A stretch of DNA of 64,000 nt from JAIYDJ01 sp031400505 (GCA_031400505.1 JANNPZ010000092.1:1-64000), one strand, 5' to 3'. Positions 25,122 to 35,900 are shown, numbered from the stretch's first letter. The notes: generated from the sequence alone by a model not told the origin. Numbers and translations: made by a program.

Positions 25122-26768
25122 CTATTCCCCGAGCCGCAACCGCCCGCCGGCCAGCAGACTGACCATTGTCGTCTGGTCCAGATAACCGGTCGCATCCAGA
25201 TTTCGCAGCGTCTGAAACCGCCGGATCGCTCTGCGGGTCTGGTCGTCGAAAATCCCGTCCGGCGGGCCGGGGCGCAGTTCCAGCGCCTGCAGCCGGCCTT
25301 CAATCAAAGTGCGCGCCAGCGCCGACAGCCCCAGTGCATCCTCGGCCGCCTGCCAGCGCTGGCGGTCTTCGTCGTTTGCGGCATCCGCCGTCAACGCCTC
25401 GATGCGGGCATTGGCCTCGGCGGTGAATGCCCCTTCGGCAAAGCGCGTCAGATAGTCCTGATAGGAGGCAATCGTATCGCCGGTCTCGGCCTCCGCCCAG
25501 GCCGCACGATCCCGCTCTGCAGCTTGGGCGCCACGCGCGGTCTCGATCGCGGCCAGACGCTCGGTCGCCAATTCGGCAAAGACCCCGTCGGGAAAGCGTT
25601 TCAGATAGGCACGCAGTCCTGCCTCATCCCCTGCAGCACCCGTCTGATTCCAGTAAAGCTGATCCTGCCGTTCCTGCTCGGCGCGGCGCAGCGCCGCCTC
25701 TGCCTCCAGTTCTACCGCCCGATCATCGGCTTGTGCCAGCACTTGCACCACTTGGTCGCGCAGCAGAAAGCTGGTCGGATTCTGTCCGTTTGCCTTTTGC
25801 CAACCGGCAATTGCGCTCCGCGACCCCGCCCCGAACAGCCCGTCAATCCCGCGCGGATCAAACCCCAATAGCGACAGCGCCCGCTGGATGTCGCGGCGGT
25901 CATCGCGGGTAAGCGCCAGCGCCTGCTCTGCAAGCCGCGCCTCGCGCCCCGGTTCGGCGCGGATACGGGCAGCCTCTGTCTGGGCCAGATCCGCGAAACG
26001 TCCCTCGGGATAGCGTTTGACGTAGGCATCAAAGGCCTCGGGTGTGCCCTGTTCACGGGCGCTTTGCCAGAAGATGGCTTCGGCATCCGGGCCGTCGGGC
26101 GCGACTGGCGGGGCAGAGGGATCGGCAGAGCGAAATGGCACCAGACGCGACAGAAAGCCCGTGGCGGTCAGATCTGGCGCGGTGGCCAGCATCGCAGGCA
26201 GACTTCGGCCGCGCCCGCCCAGAGTACGTGCTGCGAAATCGGCGATCCTCCCCGCGTCGCCGGTGATCAATGTGACCCCCTGCGGCACCGCGACCGGACC
26301 AATGCCGGCGCGCAGCCCTGATCCGAGTGGCAGCCGGCGCGCTTCGGTACCCAGCAGCACCACCGCCCCACCGGCTTGCGTTGCGGCCACCTCTAACACC
26401 GTGGCCAAGGAAACGCCTTGCGCGCCCACCGTCACCAGATCGGGCACGTTGGCATCCGTGCCCAGAATCCACGTCTGACTGTCTGACTGTGCGAAATGCC
26501 CGACCAGCAGAATTATCAGCCGCCCTTCCCCCACGCCTTCCAGCAGCGCGCGCGACAGGCTGGCGCGCAGATTGGCAACGCCAGCGTCCGAGGCATCCAG
26601 CACAACGAACCCGGCGGTGCGCAGGCTACGGGCCGCGAGTTTTGTGGCATCGGCGGCAGTGATGTCGGCGGCATCGGCATAGTTCTGATTGCCGATCACC
26701 AATGCCCGATCTTCTGCCAATGCCGCCTGCCCCAGCATCGCAACAAAAACGGCCAGAATTCCACGCAT
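25122..26768 (-). CDS. exported caspase-fold protein without catalytic Cys, with peptidoglycan-binding-like domains
   Basis: The 548-residue product starts at the ATG at 26768 (MRGILAVFVAML), with AAGGAT about 9 nt upstream. A signal peptide ends at QAALA. Residues 20-220 follow the caspase/metacaspase plan (DRALVIGNQNYADA, IILLVGHFAQ with His91), but where the DxC motif should stand there is LLGTEAR (about 138-144), so the nucleophile is missing. Two peptidoglycan-binding-like segments follow (GFDPRGIDGLFGAGSRSAI; PDGIFDDQTRRAIRRFQ), separated by SEL1/TPR-like repeats (YVKRYPEGRFADLAQ, YLKRFPDGVFAEL, YLTRFAEGAFTAE). Likely a periplasmic scaffold rather than a protease. Confidence 0.82.
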   Translation of the reverse strand: MRGILAVFVAMLGQAALAEDRALVIGNQNYADAADITAADATKLAARSLRTAGFVVLDASDAGVANLRASLSRALLEGVGEGRLIILLVGHFAQSDSQTWILGTDANVPDLVTVGAQGVSLATVLEVAATQAGGAVVLLGTEARRLPLGSGLRAGIGPVAVPQGVTLITGDAGRIADFAARTLGGRGRSLPAMLATAPDLTATGFLSRLVPFRSADPSAPPVAPDGPDAEAIFWQSAREQGTPEAFDAYVKRYPEGRFADLAQTEAARIRAEPGREARLAEQALALTRDDRRDIQRALSLLGFDPRGIDGLFGAGSRSAIAGWQKANGQNPTSFLLRDQVVQVLAQADDRAVELEAEAALRRAEQERQDQLYWNQTGAAGDEAGLRAYLKRFPDGVFAELATERLAAIETARGAQAAERDRAAWAEAETGDTIASYQDYLTRFAEGAFTAEANARIEALTADAANDEDRQRWQAAEDALGLSALARTLIEGRLQALELRPGPPDGIFDDQTRRAIRRFQTLRNLDATGYLDQTTMVSLLAGGRLRLGE

Positions 26769-26892
26769 GCCCAGATCCTTCATCGACCAAGCAAACACTA
26801 CTGCTATTCCCATCGCACCGATATGGGACGACACGCGATTGGCGGCAGATTGCCGCATTTGGCTGCGCGCCTTGATTGTCACACCACTGATG

Positions 26893-27516
26893 TCAGGCTG
26901 AAATCGCACAGACTGCGGCGGTGTGCCGGTGGGTTCGCACCAGCGCACCATTGATCACTGCACCACTGGCAAAACACCCGATGGCATGCTGAAACGTCGC
27001 CGTGAAAACGTCCCCCGACAAAGCGACCAACAGCGTGTGAAAGTCGAACAGTGTGCCGGTCAGGGCATATTGTGCCTTGTAGACGGCCTCCTTGGCGGCA
27101 AAAACCGCCAGCGGGTCCGACGTATCACGCTCTTCCGACCGCAAGATCACCGGCCACAGATCCCGCGGCAAGGGCCGCGCAGGCTCGATGTCCAGCCCAA
27201 GCCCGTGATAGGTGGATGTCCGGCCCAAAATGGCAAAACACGCGCCTTCGCAATGGCTTATGCTGCCAGTCAGGCCCGCGGGCCATTGCGGGCTGCGGTC
27301 ATCTTTCATCGGGATCGCGCACGGGGCCACCCCTAATGCCCGCATCGCTGTCCGCGCCGCACTGCGCCCTTGTGCAAACTCGGCCCTTCGCGCAGGCACC
27401 GCGCCCGGCAGCGCCTCGCCCGGCCACAAGGCATGAACCCGCCCTTCCCCCAGCGTCACCCCCGGCGACAGCACCGCCGCAAGTGCCGCCGCAAGTGCCG
27501 CTGCCAAATCAGGCAT
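26893..27516 (-). CDS. 4'-phosphopantetheinyl transferase
   Basis: This Sfp/EntD-like enzyme moves the phosphopantetheine arm of CoA onto carrier domains. The 207-residue product starts at the ATG at 27516. Motifs are GSISHCEG, GLDIEPARPLP (Mg-binding Asp and Glu) and FAAKEAVYKAQ. The first residues form an Ala/Leu repeat (LAAALAAALAAVL). The start lies inside the 3' end of the NRPS gene (8-base overlap), so it is the last gene of the PKS-GT-NRPS operon and most likely primes the PKS ACP and NRPS carrier. The visible catalytic residues look intact. Confidence 0.93.
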   Translation of the reverse strand: MPDLAAALAAALAAVLSPGVTLGEGRVHALWPGEALPGAVPARRAEFAQGRSAARTAMRALGVAPCAIPMKDDRSPQWPAGLTGSISHCEGACFAILGRTSTYHGLGLDIEPARPLPRDLWPVILRSEERDTSDPLAVFAAKEAVYKAQYALTGTLFDFHTLLVALSGDVFTATFQHAIGCFASGAVINGALVRTHRHTAAVCAISA

Positions 27517-30500
27517 CGATCCTGCCCGATCGCATCGCCCGTCGCCGCGCCATCGCATCGGCACGGACATCGGCCCGATCGTTCGCGCGGTCATTGACTG
27601 CCGTGTTGGGGGCGGTTTTGGACGCATCATCCAGATGCGCCGCCAGCTGACCCAGCACCGGAAAGCGGAAAATGTCGGTGATCGACAGCTTGGCCGCGCC
27701 AAGCGCCTGCTTGATTTCGCGATGCACCTGCACCGCCAGCAGACTGTGGCCGCCCAGCGCAAAGAAGTTGTCGCGGGCACCGACACGCGGCACCCCCAAT
27801 ACCCGCGTCCAGATTGCGGCGATCTGGCCTTCGATGTCAGAGTCCGGCGCACCGAAGGCCACCGGAGCCGCCACCGCTTGCGGCGCGGGCAGCGCGTTGC
27901 GGTCGATCTTGCGGTTGGGCGTCAGCGGCATCGCGGGCATTGTGACGTAATGCACTGGTCGCATATGCTCTGGCAGGGCCGCCATCAGGGCCGCGCGCAA
28001 GGCCGGCTCGCCCGCGGCGCCCACCACATAAGCCACCAGACGCAAATCGCCGGGGGCATCTTCGCGTACCAGAACCACACTTTGCGCCACCCCCGGCTGT
28101 GCGTCGAGCACTGCTTCGATCTCTCCCAACTCGATCCGGTAGCCGCGCAGTTTGACCTGATGATCGGTACGCCCAAGAAAATCGATCCGCCCGTCCGAAC
28201 GCCTGCGCACAAGATCGCCGGTGCGGTACATCCGCCCCGACCCATAGGGATCGGGTACAAACCGCTCTGCCGTCAGATCCGGGCGCTGCCAGTATCCGCG
28301 CGTCACCCCTTCACCGCCGATCCACAACTCGCCCTCGGCACCAACCGCCACCGGTTGCTGTGCCTCGTCCAGCACATATGTCGTCTGGTTGGCCAGTGGC
28401 GTACCGATGGTCACCGCGTCATCCACCAGATCGACCGACGACCAGATCGTGGTTTCCGTCGGTCCGTACATGTTGAAAAGCCGCGCCCCCGAGGCCGCCT
28501 TCAAGTCCGCGACAAGCGCCGCAGGCAGCGCCTCGCCGCCCAGCATCAGGGTCTTGACCCCGGCCAGCGCACGACGGCTGTCGTCGTTCATCGCGATCAT
28601 CCGCGCCATCGACGGCGTGCATTGCAGATGCGTGACCCCGTGCCGGATGATCTGGGCCGCGATCGAGAAATCTCCGTCAGCGACCCCGCCCCCGGAATTC
28701 GCCCGCCGCACCACCTCGGCCAGCGGGAACAGCGATTCCAGCACCACATGCGGTGCAATGCCGTAATCGATCAGGCAAGCCACCTCGGTGACCCCGATCC
28801 GCTTCAGATCCTCGACCCGGGCCAGCGCATCCTCGACGGTGCCAAACAACCCCGAGTCCTCGAAGTACCGCTGAAAGGCAAAGTCCAGGATGGCGTCCAG
28901 TTCATCGGCCGACAGGGTGCCTATGTCGATGTCCATCGGTTGGGCCACACCAACCGGCTTCTTGAACGCCGGGAACGCCCAGGCATACTGCTTGATCAGG
29001 CCGGCGGCGGACCGCAGATAGTCCTTCATCGGCCCGCGCGCCATGGCCCGCGACGCGTCGCGGTCGCGTGCCACATAGGTATGCAGCATCAGCGTCACCG
29101 TATGGCGCGCAGGGTCGTGGCCCGCCTTGCGTAAGGCGTCGTGATAGATCGCGATCTTCTCGCCAACCTCGGCGATCGACTGGCCCAGAAGGTGGGTCAG
29201 CACGTTTGCCCCGATCTCGCCTGCCTCGCGCCAGGTTGCGGGATTTCCGGCTGTCGTCACCCAGATCGGCAGTTCCTTTGACACGGGGCGCGGTTGGGTG
29301 ACCACGCCGAAGGTGCCGTCTTTTGTCGGGAAATCGACCGTCTCGCCCCGCCACAGCCGCCGGATCTGGTCGGTTGCGGCAAACAGCGCCGCGCGGTTGG
29401 CGGGGGGGGTATTCTCGGGCCGCAGTACGAAATCATCGGGGTGCCAACCAGAAGCCACGGCGATCCCCGCCCGCCCGCCCGTCAGATTGTCGATCACCGC
29501 CCATTCCTCGGCCACGCGCGCCGGATGGTGCAGCGGCACCACGCAGGACCCGCCGCGCACGCCGATGTTCCTGGTGACCGCCGCCACCGCAGCCCCCGTC
29601 ACAGCCGGGTTCGGATAGGGTCCGCCAAAGGCATGGAAATGCCGCTCTGGCGTCCAGACCGCGCAGAACCCATGGGCGTCGGCGAACTTGGCACCTTCCA
29701 GCAGCAGCTCGTACTTCTTGGGGCCGGCACCGTCATCATTGCCCCAATAGTACAGCGAAAACTCCATGCTCTGTGCCGAGGTGACGGGCCCGCCCGCCAC
29801 CAGGGCGCGGTTTTCGTCGCTGGTCAGCACCACCTTGAACCCGCGCGCCAGCGTCCAGAACAGCTCTAGCACCGAGATGTCGAAGGACAACGAGGTGACG
29901 GCCAGCCACACGCCCCCATCTGCCCCCAACCGCTGATCCATCCCGGCAAAGAAGTTGATCACGTTGCGATGCTCGACCATCACGCCTTTGGGCCGCCCGG
30001 TGGACCCCGAGGTGTAGATCACATAAGCCAGATCGTCCGGACCCGCGCCCGACGCCGGGTTGCCGTCGGGGGCGTCGCGCAAACGGCCGTCGGTATCAAG
30101 GCAAAGCACCTGCGCCTCCCCCGGCAGGGTCAGGCTCGACTGGCTTACGATCACCGCACAGCCGCTGTCCTGTATGTAAAGTGCGATGCGGTCGGCAGGA
30201 TAGCCAGGGTCCATCGGCACATAAGCCCCACCGGCCTTCTGAATGGCCAAGGCGCCTACCACCATGTCAAGTCCGCGTGGCAGGCACAGGCCAACCAGCG
30301 TTCCCGGACGCACGCCCATGCCCATCAACACATGTGCCACCTTGTTCGCCCGCGCATTCAGCGCCGCATAGGTCAGTCTGGCGGCGTCGCAGATCAGTGC
30401 CGATGCATCGGGCGTCCGTGCCACCTGCGCCTCGAAGGCGGTGTGAACGCACAGCGTCCGGTCATGGTCCAGCGCCGTCTGGTTCCAGCCGTGCAGCACT

Positions 30501-31972
30501 TGCGCCCGTTCTGCGTCCGTCAACACAGGCACATCGGCCAACGGCCCGTCCCGTGTGGCAATCAGGCCTGACACATGTGCCAGACGGGCTGCAAAGGCTG
30601 CGCCATCAGGCAGTCGGGCGGCGTCATAAAAAATCGCGTCCGCGGTCAGGGTCACAACCGTTCCCGCAATCGGCCCGCCTTTTGGCCCGCCTTCCGACAC
30701 TCCGACCTGCGGCACCGCCAGGTCGGCAAGGTTCTTGTCCCGGGTCAGCAGATCGCGTGGGAAACGTGGCATCGCCCGCGCTTGCGCCAACCCCGTGGCC
30801 AACGCCGCCTGCACCTCGGCAATCGTACCGCCGGTCAGGCGCAACGGCACCCAATCGCTGAGGTAGGCATCCCCCGGCCTTGCCGAAAAAGCGATATCGG
30901 CGCTCGGCAACCCCAGCACGCGCAACACTGCCAGCGGACTGATCCCGGCCGCCGGCACGCGATGCCAATCAGCCACTCCGACCGGAGCTTGCGAAATCAC
31001 CACGGGCTGCATGTTCCGCAGCGCCCGCCGCAGACGCGCTTCGTGCGGGCTTATCGCCGCGAGTTGCATGGTCAGCTCTTCTGCTTTTTCGGCGGTCAGC
31101 AAAGGAAGCATGGTATCGGTGACGGTGGCCGGATCAACCGGCAGTCCGCGCGTCTGACAGGTCAGCCGCGACAACCGCACGGCGCCCGTGGCACAGGCCA
31201 CCACAAGCCCGTCAACCGTCGCCGACAACACTTGCCCCGCCGCACCCGACCCATCAACGACTTCGGCCGCACCGACATTCAGCACCCGGTCGGCCAGCGC
31301 CACTTTCGCCGTGCACAAAGGGTTCCAGTACTGCCCGTGGTCCAGCGCCCGCACCATCTGCGCCACATCGGCGGCGTGCGCCGTGAAATCGATCCGCCCC
31401 ATGGCCTTTGGCCGGTCGTCACGCAAATGCAGGCTGCGCTGTGCAAGATCCTGCGGCTGTCGGTGCAGGCAGGTCTCCAACTGGTCCAAAACGGCGGGAA
31501 ACGATTCCAAGGCGGCCTCGAAACACCGGGTGTTCAGGGTCAGCGCGGTATCTTGCGCACCAATGGCAAACGACCGCGCCTCCAACACATCGCCGTCATC
31601 GATCCCCGAACCGATCAGATGCCAGGCGATGCCGTGCACCGCCTCGCCCGCCAGCAAGGCCCAGACCGGCGCGTTCAGACCCGCATGGCGCGGCAACGGG
31701 CCGTCGTGAAAGTTCACTGCACCACCCGCTTGGGCAAGAACCCAAGCCGGGATCACCGACAGGTTTGCCACCGACAAAACCCAATCGACCGAAACCCCCG
31801 TCAGCGCCGCCCAGTCGCCCGCAGCGACAACCCGCAGCCCGGAACCTTGCGCCCAGGCCCGCACCTCTGGGTGGCGTGTCATCACGCAGGAAATCGCATG
31901 CCCCCGCGCCAGCACTTGCGCGCCGCATGCAGCGGCCAGACTTTCATTGCCGACAAGCAGAACCGAAATCAT
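27509..31972 (-). CDS. single-module NRPS: formyltransferase - adenylation domain split by flavin monooxygenase - carrier
   Basis: The protein has 1487 residues. About 1-285 is a formyltransferase domain of Fmt/LgrA type (VNFHDGPLPRHAGLNAPVW, GSGIDDGDVL: Asn, His and Asp present). About 300-500 is a poorly conserved stretch like a condensation-domain remnant. The adenylation domain starts near 505 (YTSGSTGRPKG 653-663, LSFDISVLELFW with the amino-group Asp at 698), is interrupted at about 735-1090 by a luciferase-like FMN monooxygenase (EFSLYYWGND, RHFHAFGG, VASGWHPDDFVL), and resumes with LFNMYGPTETT, YRTGDLV and NRKIDRNALP. The carrier serine is in FALGGHSL (Ser1410). This matches the MupA/Atu3671 monooxygenase class. 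No condensation or release domain is complete; the amino acid is unknown. Confidence 0.93.
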   Translation of the reverse strand: MISVLLVGNESLAAACGAQVLARGHAISCVMTRHPEVRAWAQGSGLRVVAAGDWAALTGVSVDWVLSVANLSVIPAWVLAQAGGAVNFHDGPLPRHAGLNAPVWALLAGEAVHGIAWHLIGSGIDDGDVLEARSFAIGAQDTALTLNTRCFEAALESFPAVLDQLETCLHRQPQDLAQRSLHLRDDRPKAMGRIDFTAHAADVAQMVRALDHGQYWNPLCTAKVALADRVLNVGAAEVVDGSGAAGQVLSATVDGLVVACATGAVRLSRLTCQTRGLPVDPATVTDTMLPLLTAEKAEELTMQLAAISPHEARLRRALRNMQPVVISQAPVGVADWHRVPAAGISPLAVLRVLGLPSADIAFSARPGDAYLSDWVPLRLTGGTIAEVQAALATGLAQARAMPRFPRDLLTRDKNLADLAVPQVGVSEGGPKGGPIAGTVVTLTADAIFYDAARLPDGAAFAARLAHVSGLIATRDGPLADVPVLTDAERAQVLHGWNQTALDHDRTLCVHTAFEAQVARTPDASALICDAARLTYAALNARANKVAHVLMGMGVRPGTLVGLCLPRGLDMVVGALAIQKAGGAYVPMDPGYPADRIALYIQDSGCAVIVSQSSLTLPGEAQVLCLDTDGRLRDAPDGNPASGAGPDDLAYVIYTSGSTGRPKGVMVEHRNVINFFAGMDQRLGADGGVWLAVTSLSFDISVLELFWTLARGFKVVLTSDENRALVAGGPVTSAQSMEFSLYYWGNDDGAGPKKYELLLEGAKFADAHGFCAVWTPERHFHAFGGPYPNPAVTGAAVAAVTRNIGVRGGSCVVPLHHPARVAEEWAVIDNLTGGRAGIAVASGWHPDDFVLRPENTPPANRAALFAATDQIRRLWRGETVDFPTKDGTFGVVTQPRPVSKELPIWVTTAGNPATWREAGEIGANVLTHLLGQSIAEVGEKIAIYHDALRKAGHDPARHTVTLMLHTYVARDRDASRAMARGPMKDYLRSAAGLIKQYAWAFPAFKKPVGVAQPMDIDIGTLSADELDAILDFAFQRYFEDSGLFGTVEDALARVEDLKRIGVTEVACLIDYGIAPHVVLESLFPLAEVVRRANSGGGVADGDFSIAAQIIRHGVTHLQCTPSMARMIAMNDDSRRALAGVKTLMLGGEALPAALVADLKAASGARLFNMYGPTETTIWSSVDLVDDAVTIGTPLANQTTYVLDEAQQPVAVGAEGELWIGGEGVTRGYWQRPDLTAERFVPDPYGSGRMYRTGDLVRRRSDGRIDFLGRTDHQVKLRGYRIELGEIEAVLDAQPGVAQSVVLVREDAPGDLRLVAYVVGAAGEPALRAALMAALPEHMRPVHYVTMPAMPLTPNRKIDRNALPAPQAVAAPVAFGAPDSDIEGQIAAIWTRVLGVPRVGARDNFFALGGHSLLAVQVHREIKQALGAAKLSITDIFRFPVLGQLAAHLDDASKTAPNTAVNDRANDRADVRADAMARRRAMRSGRIDA

Positions 31973-31975
31973 GCC

Positions 31976-32968
31976 CTATCCTTTTACAATTCTTGGCGCT
32001 GGTCCGCCACGAAACGGCTGCCCCGCAGCCTTGCGCAGCGCATGCGCCGCAAGATCCCGCAAATATCCGGGTGGATCGACGCGATCCTTGCGCTGGATCA
32101 AACACCGCGCCCGCCATGCAAACCCGCCCGCCAGATGGGCCAGCGTCGCCGCCGCCGCATAAATCGGCCCCTGTGCCTGAACGAAATAGTGCCACCGGCT
32201 GTCAAGCCAGAACTCGGGGATGCACTTCCATTCCTTCATGCCGGTCGAGGCAGAGCCGATATGCCCGACCCGGCTTTCGAGAACATAGTCGGCAGGCCAT
32301 CCCGCCTTTGCCGCGCGACGGCAAAGATCGGTTTCCTCGAAATACAAGAAGAACGTCTCGTCAAACAGCCCGATACGGTCAAGCACATCCATCCGCATCA
32401 TCAGGCTGGCCCCGGCCAGCCAGTCAACCCGCGTGGTCCGGTCCGGGATCGGCTGCGCCACGATGAACCGCGCGAACAGACGCGAGATCGGGCCAAAGCG
32501 CGCCTGCTGTTCAAACTCTCCGGCAATTGACGGAAAGCGGAACGCCGTGCGATGGGCATGGCCATCGGTGCCGTGGATGAAACTGCCGGCAAAGCCAGTT
32601 GCAGGGTGATTTTCCAGATGATCCAGCAGCGCGCGGATCGCCTCGGGTGCCGGGAAGGCATCGGAGTTCAGAATATAGACATAGTCCGGCCGCCCGCCCC
32701 GCGGCAGGCCCGCCCGGATGCCAACGTTGTTGCCGGCGCCAAATCCGCCGTTGCGCCCAGACTGTATGACCCGCACCGATTGCGGGCTGATATCCCAGCC
32801 CCGGTCGCGCACCGCCGCCGACATCGCTTCGAACGAGCCATCACCGCTGTCGTTGTCCACGATCACCAAGGCACCTTCGATGCCCTTCAGGGCCAGTAGC
32901 GCGGCCTCGGCGGCTTGCAAAGTCATCTCGGCGCTGCGCCAATTCAACAAGACGGTCAGCAGCGTCAT
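31976..32968 (-). CDS. GT2 family glycosyltransferase (rhamnosyltransferase-like)
   Basis: A 330-residue family 2 glycosyltransferase. IVDNDSGDGS is the nucleotide-sugar-binding Asp region, followed by NGGFGAGNNVGIR, YILNSDAFP (DxD equivalent) and the acceptor-side GLFDETFFLYFEETDLCRRA. These features are shared with WbbL-type rhamnosyltransferases. Its ATG abuts the PKS stop codon with no gap, and its own stop is 3 bp before the NRPS start. The placement strongly suggests that it glycosylates the product of this operon or links it to a glycan; this is inference. Confidence 0.92.
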   Translation of the reverse strand: MTLLTVLLNWRSAEMTLQAAEAALLALKGIEGALVIVDNDSGDGSFEAMSAAVRDRGWDISPQSVRVIQSGRNGGFGAGNNVGIRAGLPRGGRPDYVYILNSDAFPAPEAIRALLDHLENHPATGFAGSFIHGTDGHAHRTAFRFPSIAGEFEQQARFGPISRLFARFIVAQPIPDRTTRVDWLAGASLMMRMDVLDRIGLFDETFFLYFEETDLCRRAAKAGWPADYVLESRVGHIGSASTGMKEWKCIPEFWLDSRWHYFVQAQGPIYAAAATLAHLAGGFAWRARCLIQRKDRVDPPGYLRDLAAHALRKAAGQPFRGGPAPRIVKG

Positions 32969-35900
32969 CTATTCAGCCGCCGTTGCCAAAGGCGCAGGCA
33001 TCGGTCGCGCCGGGGCCTCGATGATCTTGCGCAGACGGGCGGCCAGCACGCGCACGTTGGGTTCCAAGACCATGCTGTCGTGATCGCCTGGCACCTCGAT
33101 GACTTCCATCGCGGGCGCAAACTGCGTCAGATCATTGTCGGCGAACACATATTCGCGGGCTTTGCTGACCCAACGCCCGCCTGTCACTTTCCAATGCCGA
33201 TCAAGTGCCGGTCGAAACAGCACCGTCGGCCCCTGACGCCGTGTCATCTGATACCCCGGCAAGGCGGCGCGGAAAGCCGCCTCGATGGCTGCGTTGTGGA
33301 ACGCCGCTTCGCCCGCTTGCTCGGCTGCATGGTCGCGTTGCGCCCATTCCCGCCTCGCCTTTGCCCATTCCAGCAGATACCTCGGTCCCTTGCGGCGCAA
33401 TTCGGCCAGCTTGATCAGCGCCTTGTCGGCTTTGCTCAACAGAGGCCGCATTGGCAATGGCGTGTCCAGCAGCACCAGCACCGACACGACCTCTCCTGCG
33501 GCCTCCAACTGCCGGGCGATGTCCCATGCAGCAAGACCGCCCCCCGAAAAGCCCCCCAGTTGATAGGGCCCTTTCGGCTGCACCTGCCGCATCTCTGCGA
33601 TGTAATCGGCTGCCGCTTCGGGGATTGTCGTGTGGGGTGCGGCATCGCCATAAAGCCCGCGCGCCTGCAGCCCGTAGAAGGGCCGGTCGCCGCCCAAAAG
33701 CTGCGCGAGATGCCGCAGGTTCAGCACGTTGCCAAACATCCCAGCCACCAAGAAGAACGGCTGTTTGGTGCCGCCTTCGCCCTGGTGCATCGGCACCAGA
33801 TGGGTGAACCTGCGCTGCGGGGCCGCCGGGGCATCGGCCACATCGCCGATCTGCGCCGAAATCAACGCGGCACAGGCGGCAATCGTCGGCGCCTCGAACA
33901 GGATCGAAATCGGGAAGTCCACCCGGTAGGCCTTCTTGACCATCGCAAACAGCCGCACCGCGATCAGGGAATGCCCGCCCAGATCAAAGAAGCTGTCCAG
34001 CACACCCACCTGCGCCACGCCCAGCAGATCCTGCCAGAACCCGACCAGCGTGCGTTCCACGTCATTGCCCGGCGCGACATAGTCGGTATCCAGATCGGGC
34101 CGCTCGAACGACTGGCCTTCGGCGCGGGCGGCCTCTGCCTCGGCGGTTTGGGCGATCAGGGCGGGCAGGTCCAGCGACGACACGATGATCTGCGGTCCTG
34201 ACGCCGCAACGGCGCGGGCAAAGGCCTGTGCGCCCTCGTCAGGCCTGATGCCCAACGAGAACGCATGCAGCAGCCGGTCCTCTGCGGGCGAGGTGGCGCG
34301 TGTCGGGCCTTCGTCAAACTCCAGCCCGCGAAGGTCTGGGGTGAACGACAGCGCACCGTCCATCCGGCGGATCGAGAAGCCTTCGATTTCCGCGATGATC
34401 GCGCCATCGGGCGTAGCCAGCGTGATATCAAACCGCGCTGTTGCCTGATCGACCCGGTTTTCAGAGGCATTGCGCACCCATGACACCAAATCGGCGGGCA
34501 GCGGCGCAAACACCCGCACGGCCGCATAAGACACCGGCACCCACAGGTGATCCGGACGGTACCCCGCGATCAGTCCCATTGCCCAGCCGGTCGCCATATC
34601 CAGCAGCGCCGGATGCATGAGCCAGCCCTTGTCCGCGGTGCGAAACGCCGGTGGCAGCGCGAGATGGGCAATCCCCTCGCCCGCCCCGTAACTGCGCTGC
34701 GACAGCACCCGCCAACGCGGACCAAAGGCAAGATGCGCCTCTTGCGGGCTGCGCAGGCCGGTGCCGATTTCCACAACGCCGCAGCGCGCCGCAATCTTTG
34801 CCACATCGATCCGCCCCGCCACCGCCGTTTGCGGCGTCAGCCGCGCCTGCGCATGCAACTGCCAGCCCATTCGCCCTTGCACAGGCACGCCCGAATGCAG
34901 GGCAAAGCCATAGCCTTCGTCGCTGCGGGCAAGCGTCACGCGGATGTCGCGCGGCATGGTATCGGGCACGTCGAGCGGGCGGAAGAACAACAGATCGCGC
35001 AGATCGAATGCCGCGGTTTCCCCTTGGGCAGCCATCGCCTCGGCCGCAAGTTCCAGCACCCCGGTGCCGGGCAGCAACGCCTGCCCAGCCGTCGTGCGAT
35101 GGCCGTCCATCACCCACGCATCGATCCCAAGCCGCGCGGTGAACCGCCGGTTGCCGTGGCGGTCGAACCCGGCCTCGGTCAGCAGCGGTTGCTCTACCGG
35201 CACGGGCAGGGAAAGGGGGCGTTCGCCCGCACGATCCGCCAGCGCCTCGGCGGCCATGCCGACGCCCGTCCAGATGCCCCAATCGAGTGCCAACACCCGG
35301 GTCTTGCCGCCCGCGCGATGTTTTGCGTAGGCGTTCAGGTATTCGTTGGCTGCGACATAGTCGATCTGTCCCGCAGGGCCGATTACGGTCGAGGTGGATG
35401 AAAACAGGACCGTCAGATCGACTGACCCATCCGGGAACAACGCGTCCAGCACCAGCGTGCCATGCAGTTTCGGCGCAAAAACCTCTTCGACTTCGGCCGG
35501 TGTCTTGGTCATGAGTGGTCCGTCATCGACCACCCCCGCCGCATGGATCAAGGCCGAAACACGGCCAAACCGCGCGACGCCCATGCCGATGGCTGTCCGC
35601 ATCTCGTCAGCGTTGCAGACATCCGCCGGGGCGACCAGAACCTGCCCCCCCAAGGCCTCTAGCCGTTGCAGCGCAAGAATGCGCCGGCTGATCGGATGGG
35701 CCGGGTCGTGGCCGGACAGATGCCGCGGCCATTCGCTGCGGTCAGGCAAGGGGCGTCGCGAGATCAGGGTGATCTTTGCGCCATGGCGGGCGATCAAATC
35801 TTCGGCGATCGTCAGACTGATGCCGCCAAACCCACCGGTGATCAGCACATGCGCACCGTCAGCCAAAAGAGGTGTGGTCGCATCCGGCAACCGCGTCGCT

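Noticed and set aside
26893..27852. 319-residue version of the phosphopantetheinyl transferase
   Set aside because: The first 112 residues are an Arg-rich out-of-frame reading of the NRPS 3' end; the real start is the ATG at 27516.
19170..31972. Functional link between formate dehydrogenase and the NRPS formyltransferase domain
   Set aside because: Closeness alone is weak: formyltransferases use formyl-tetrahydrofolate, and the two operons are on opposite strands separated by a terminator and another gene.
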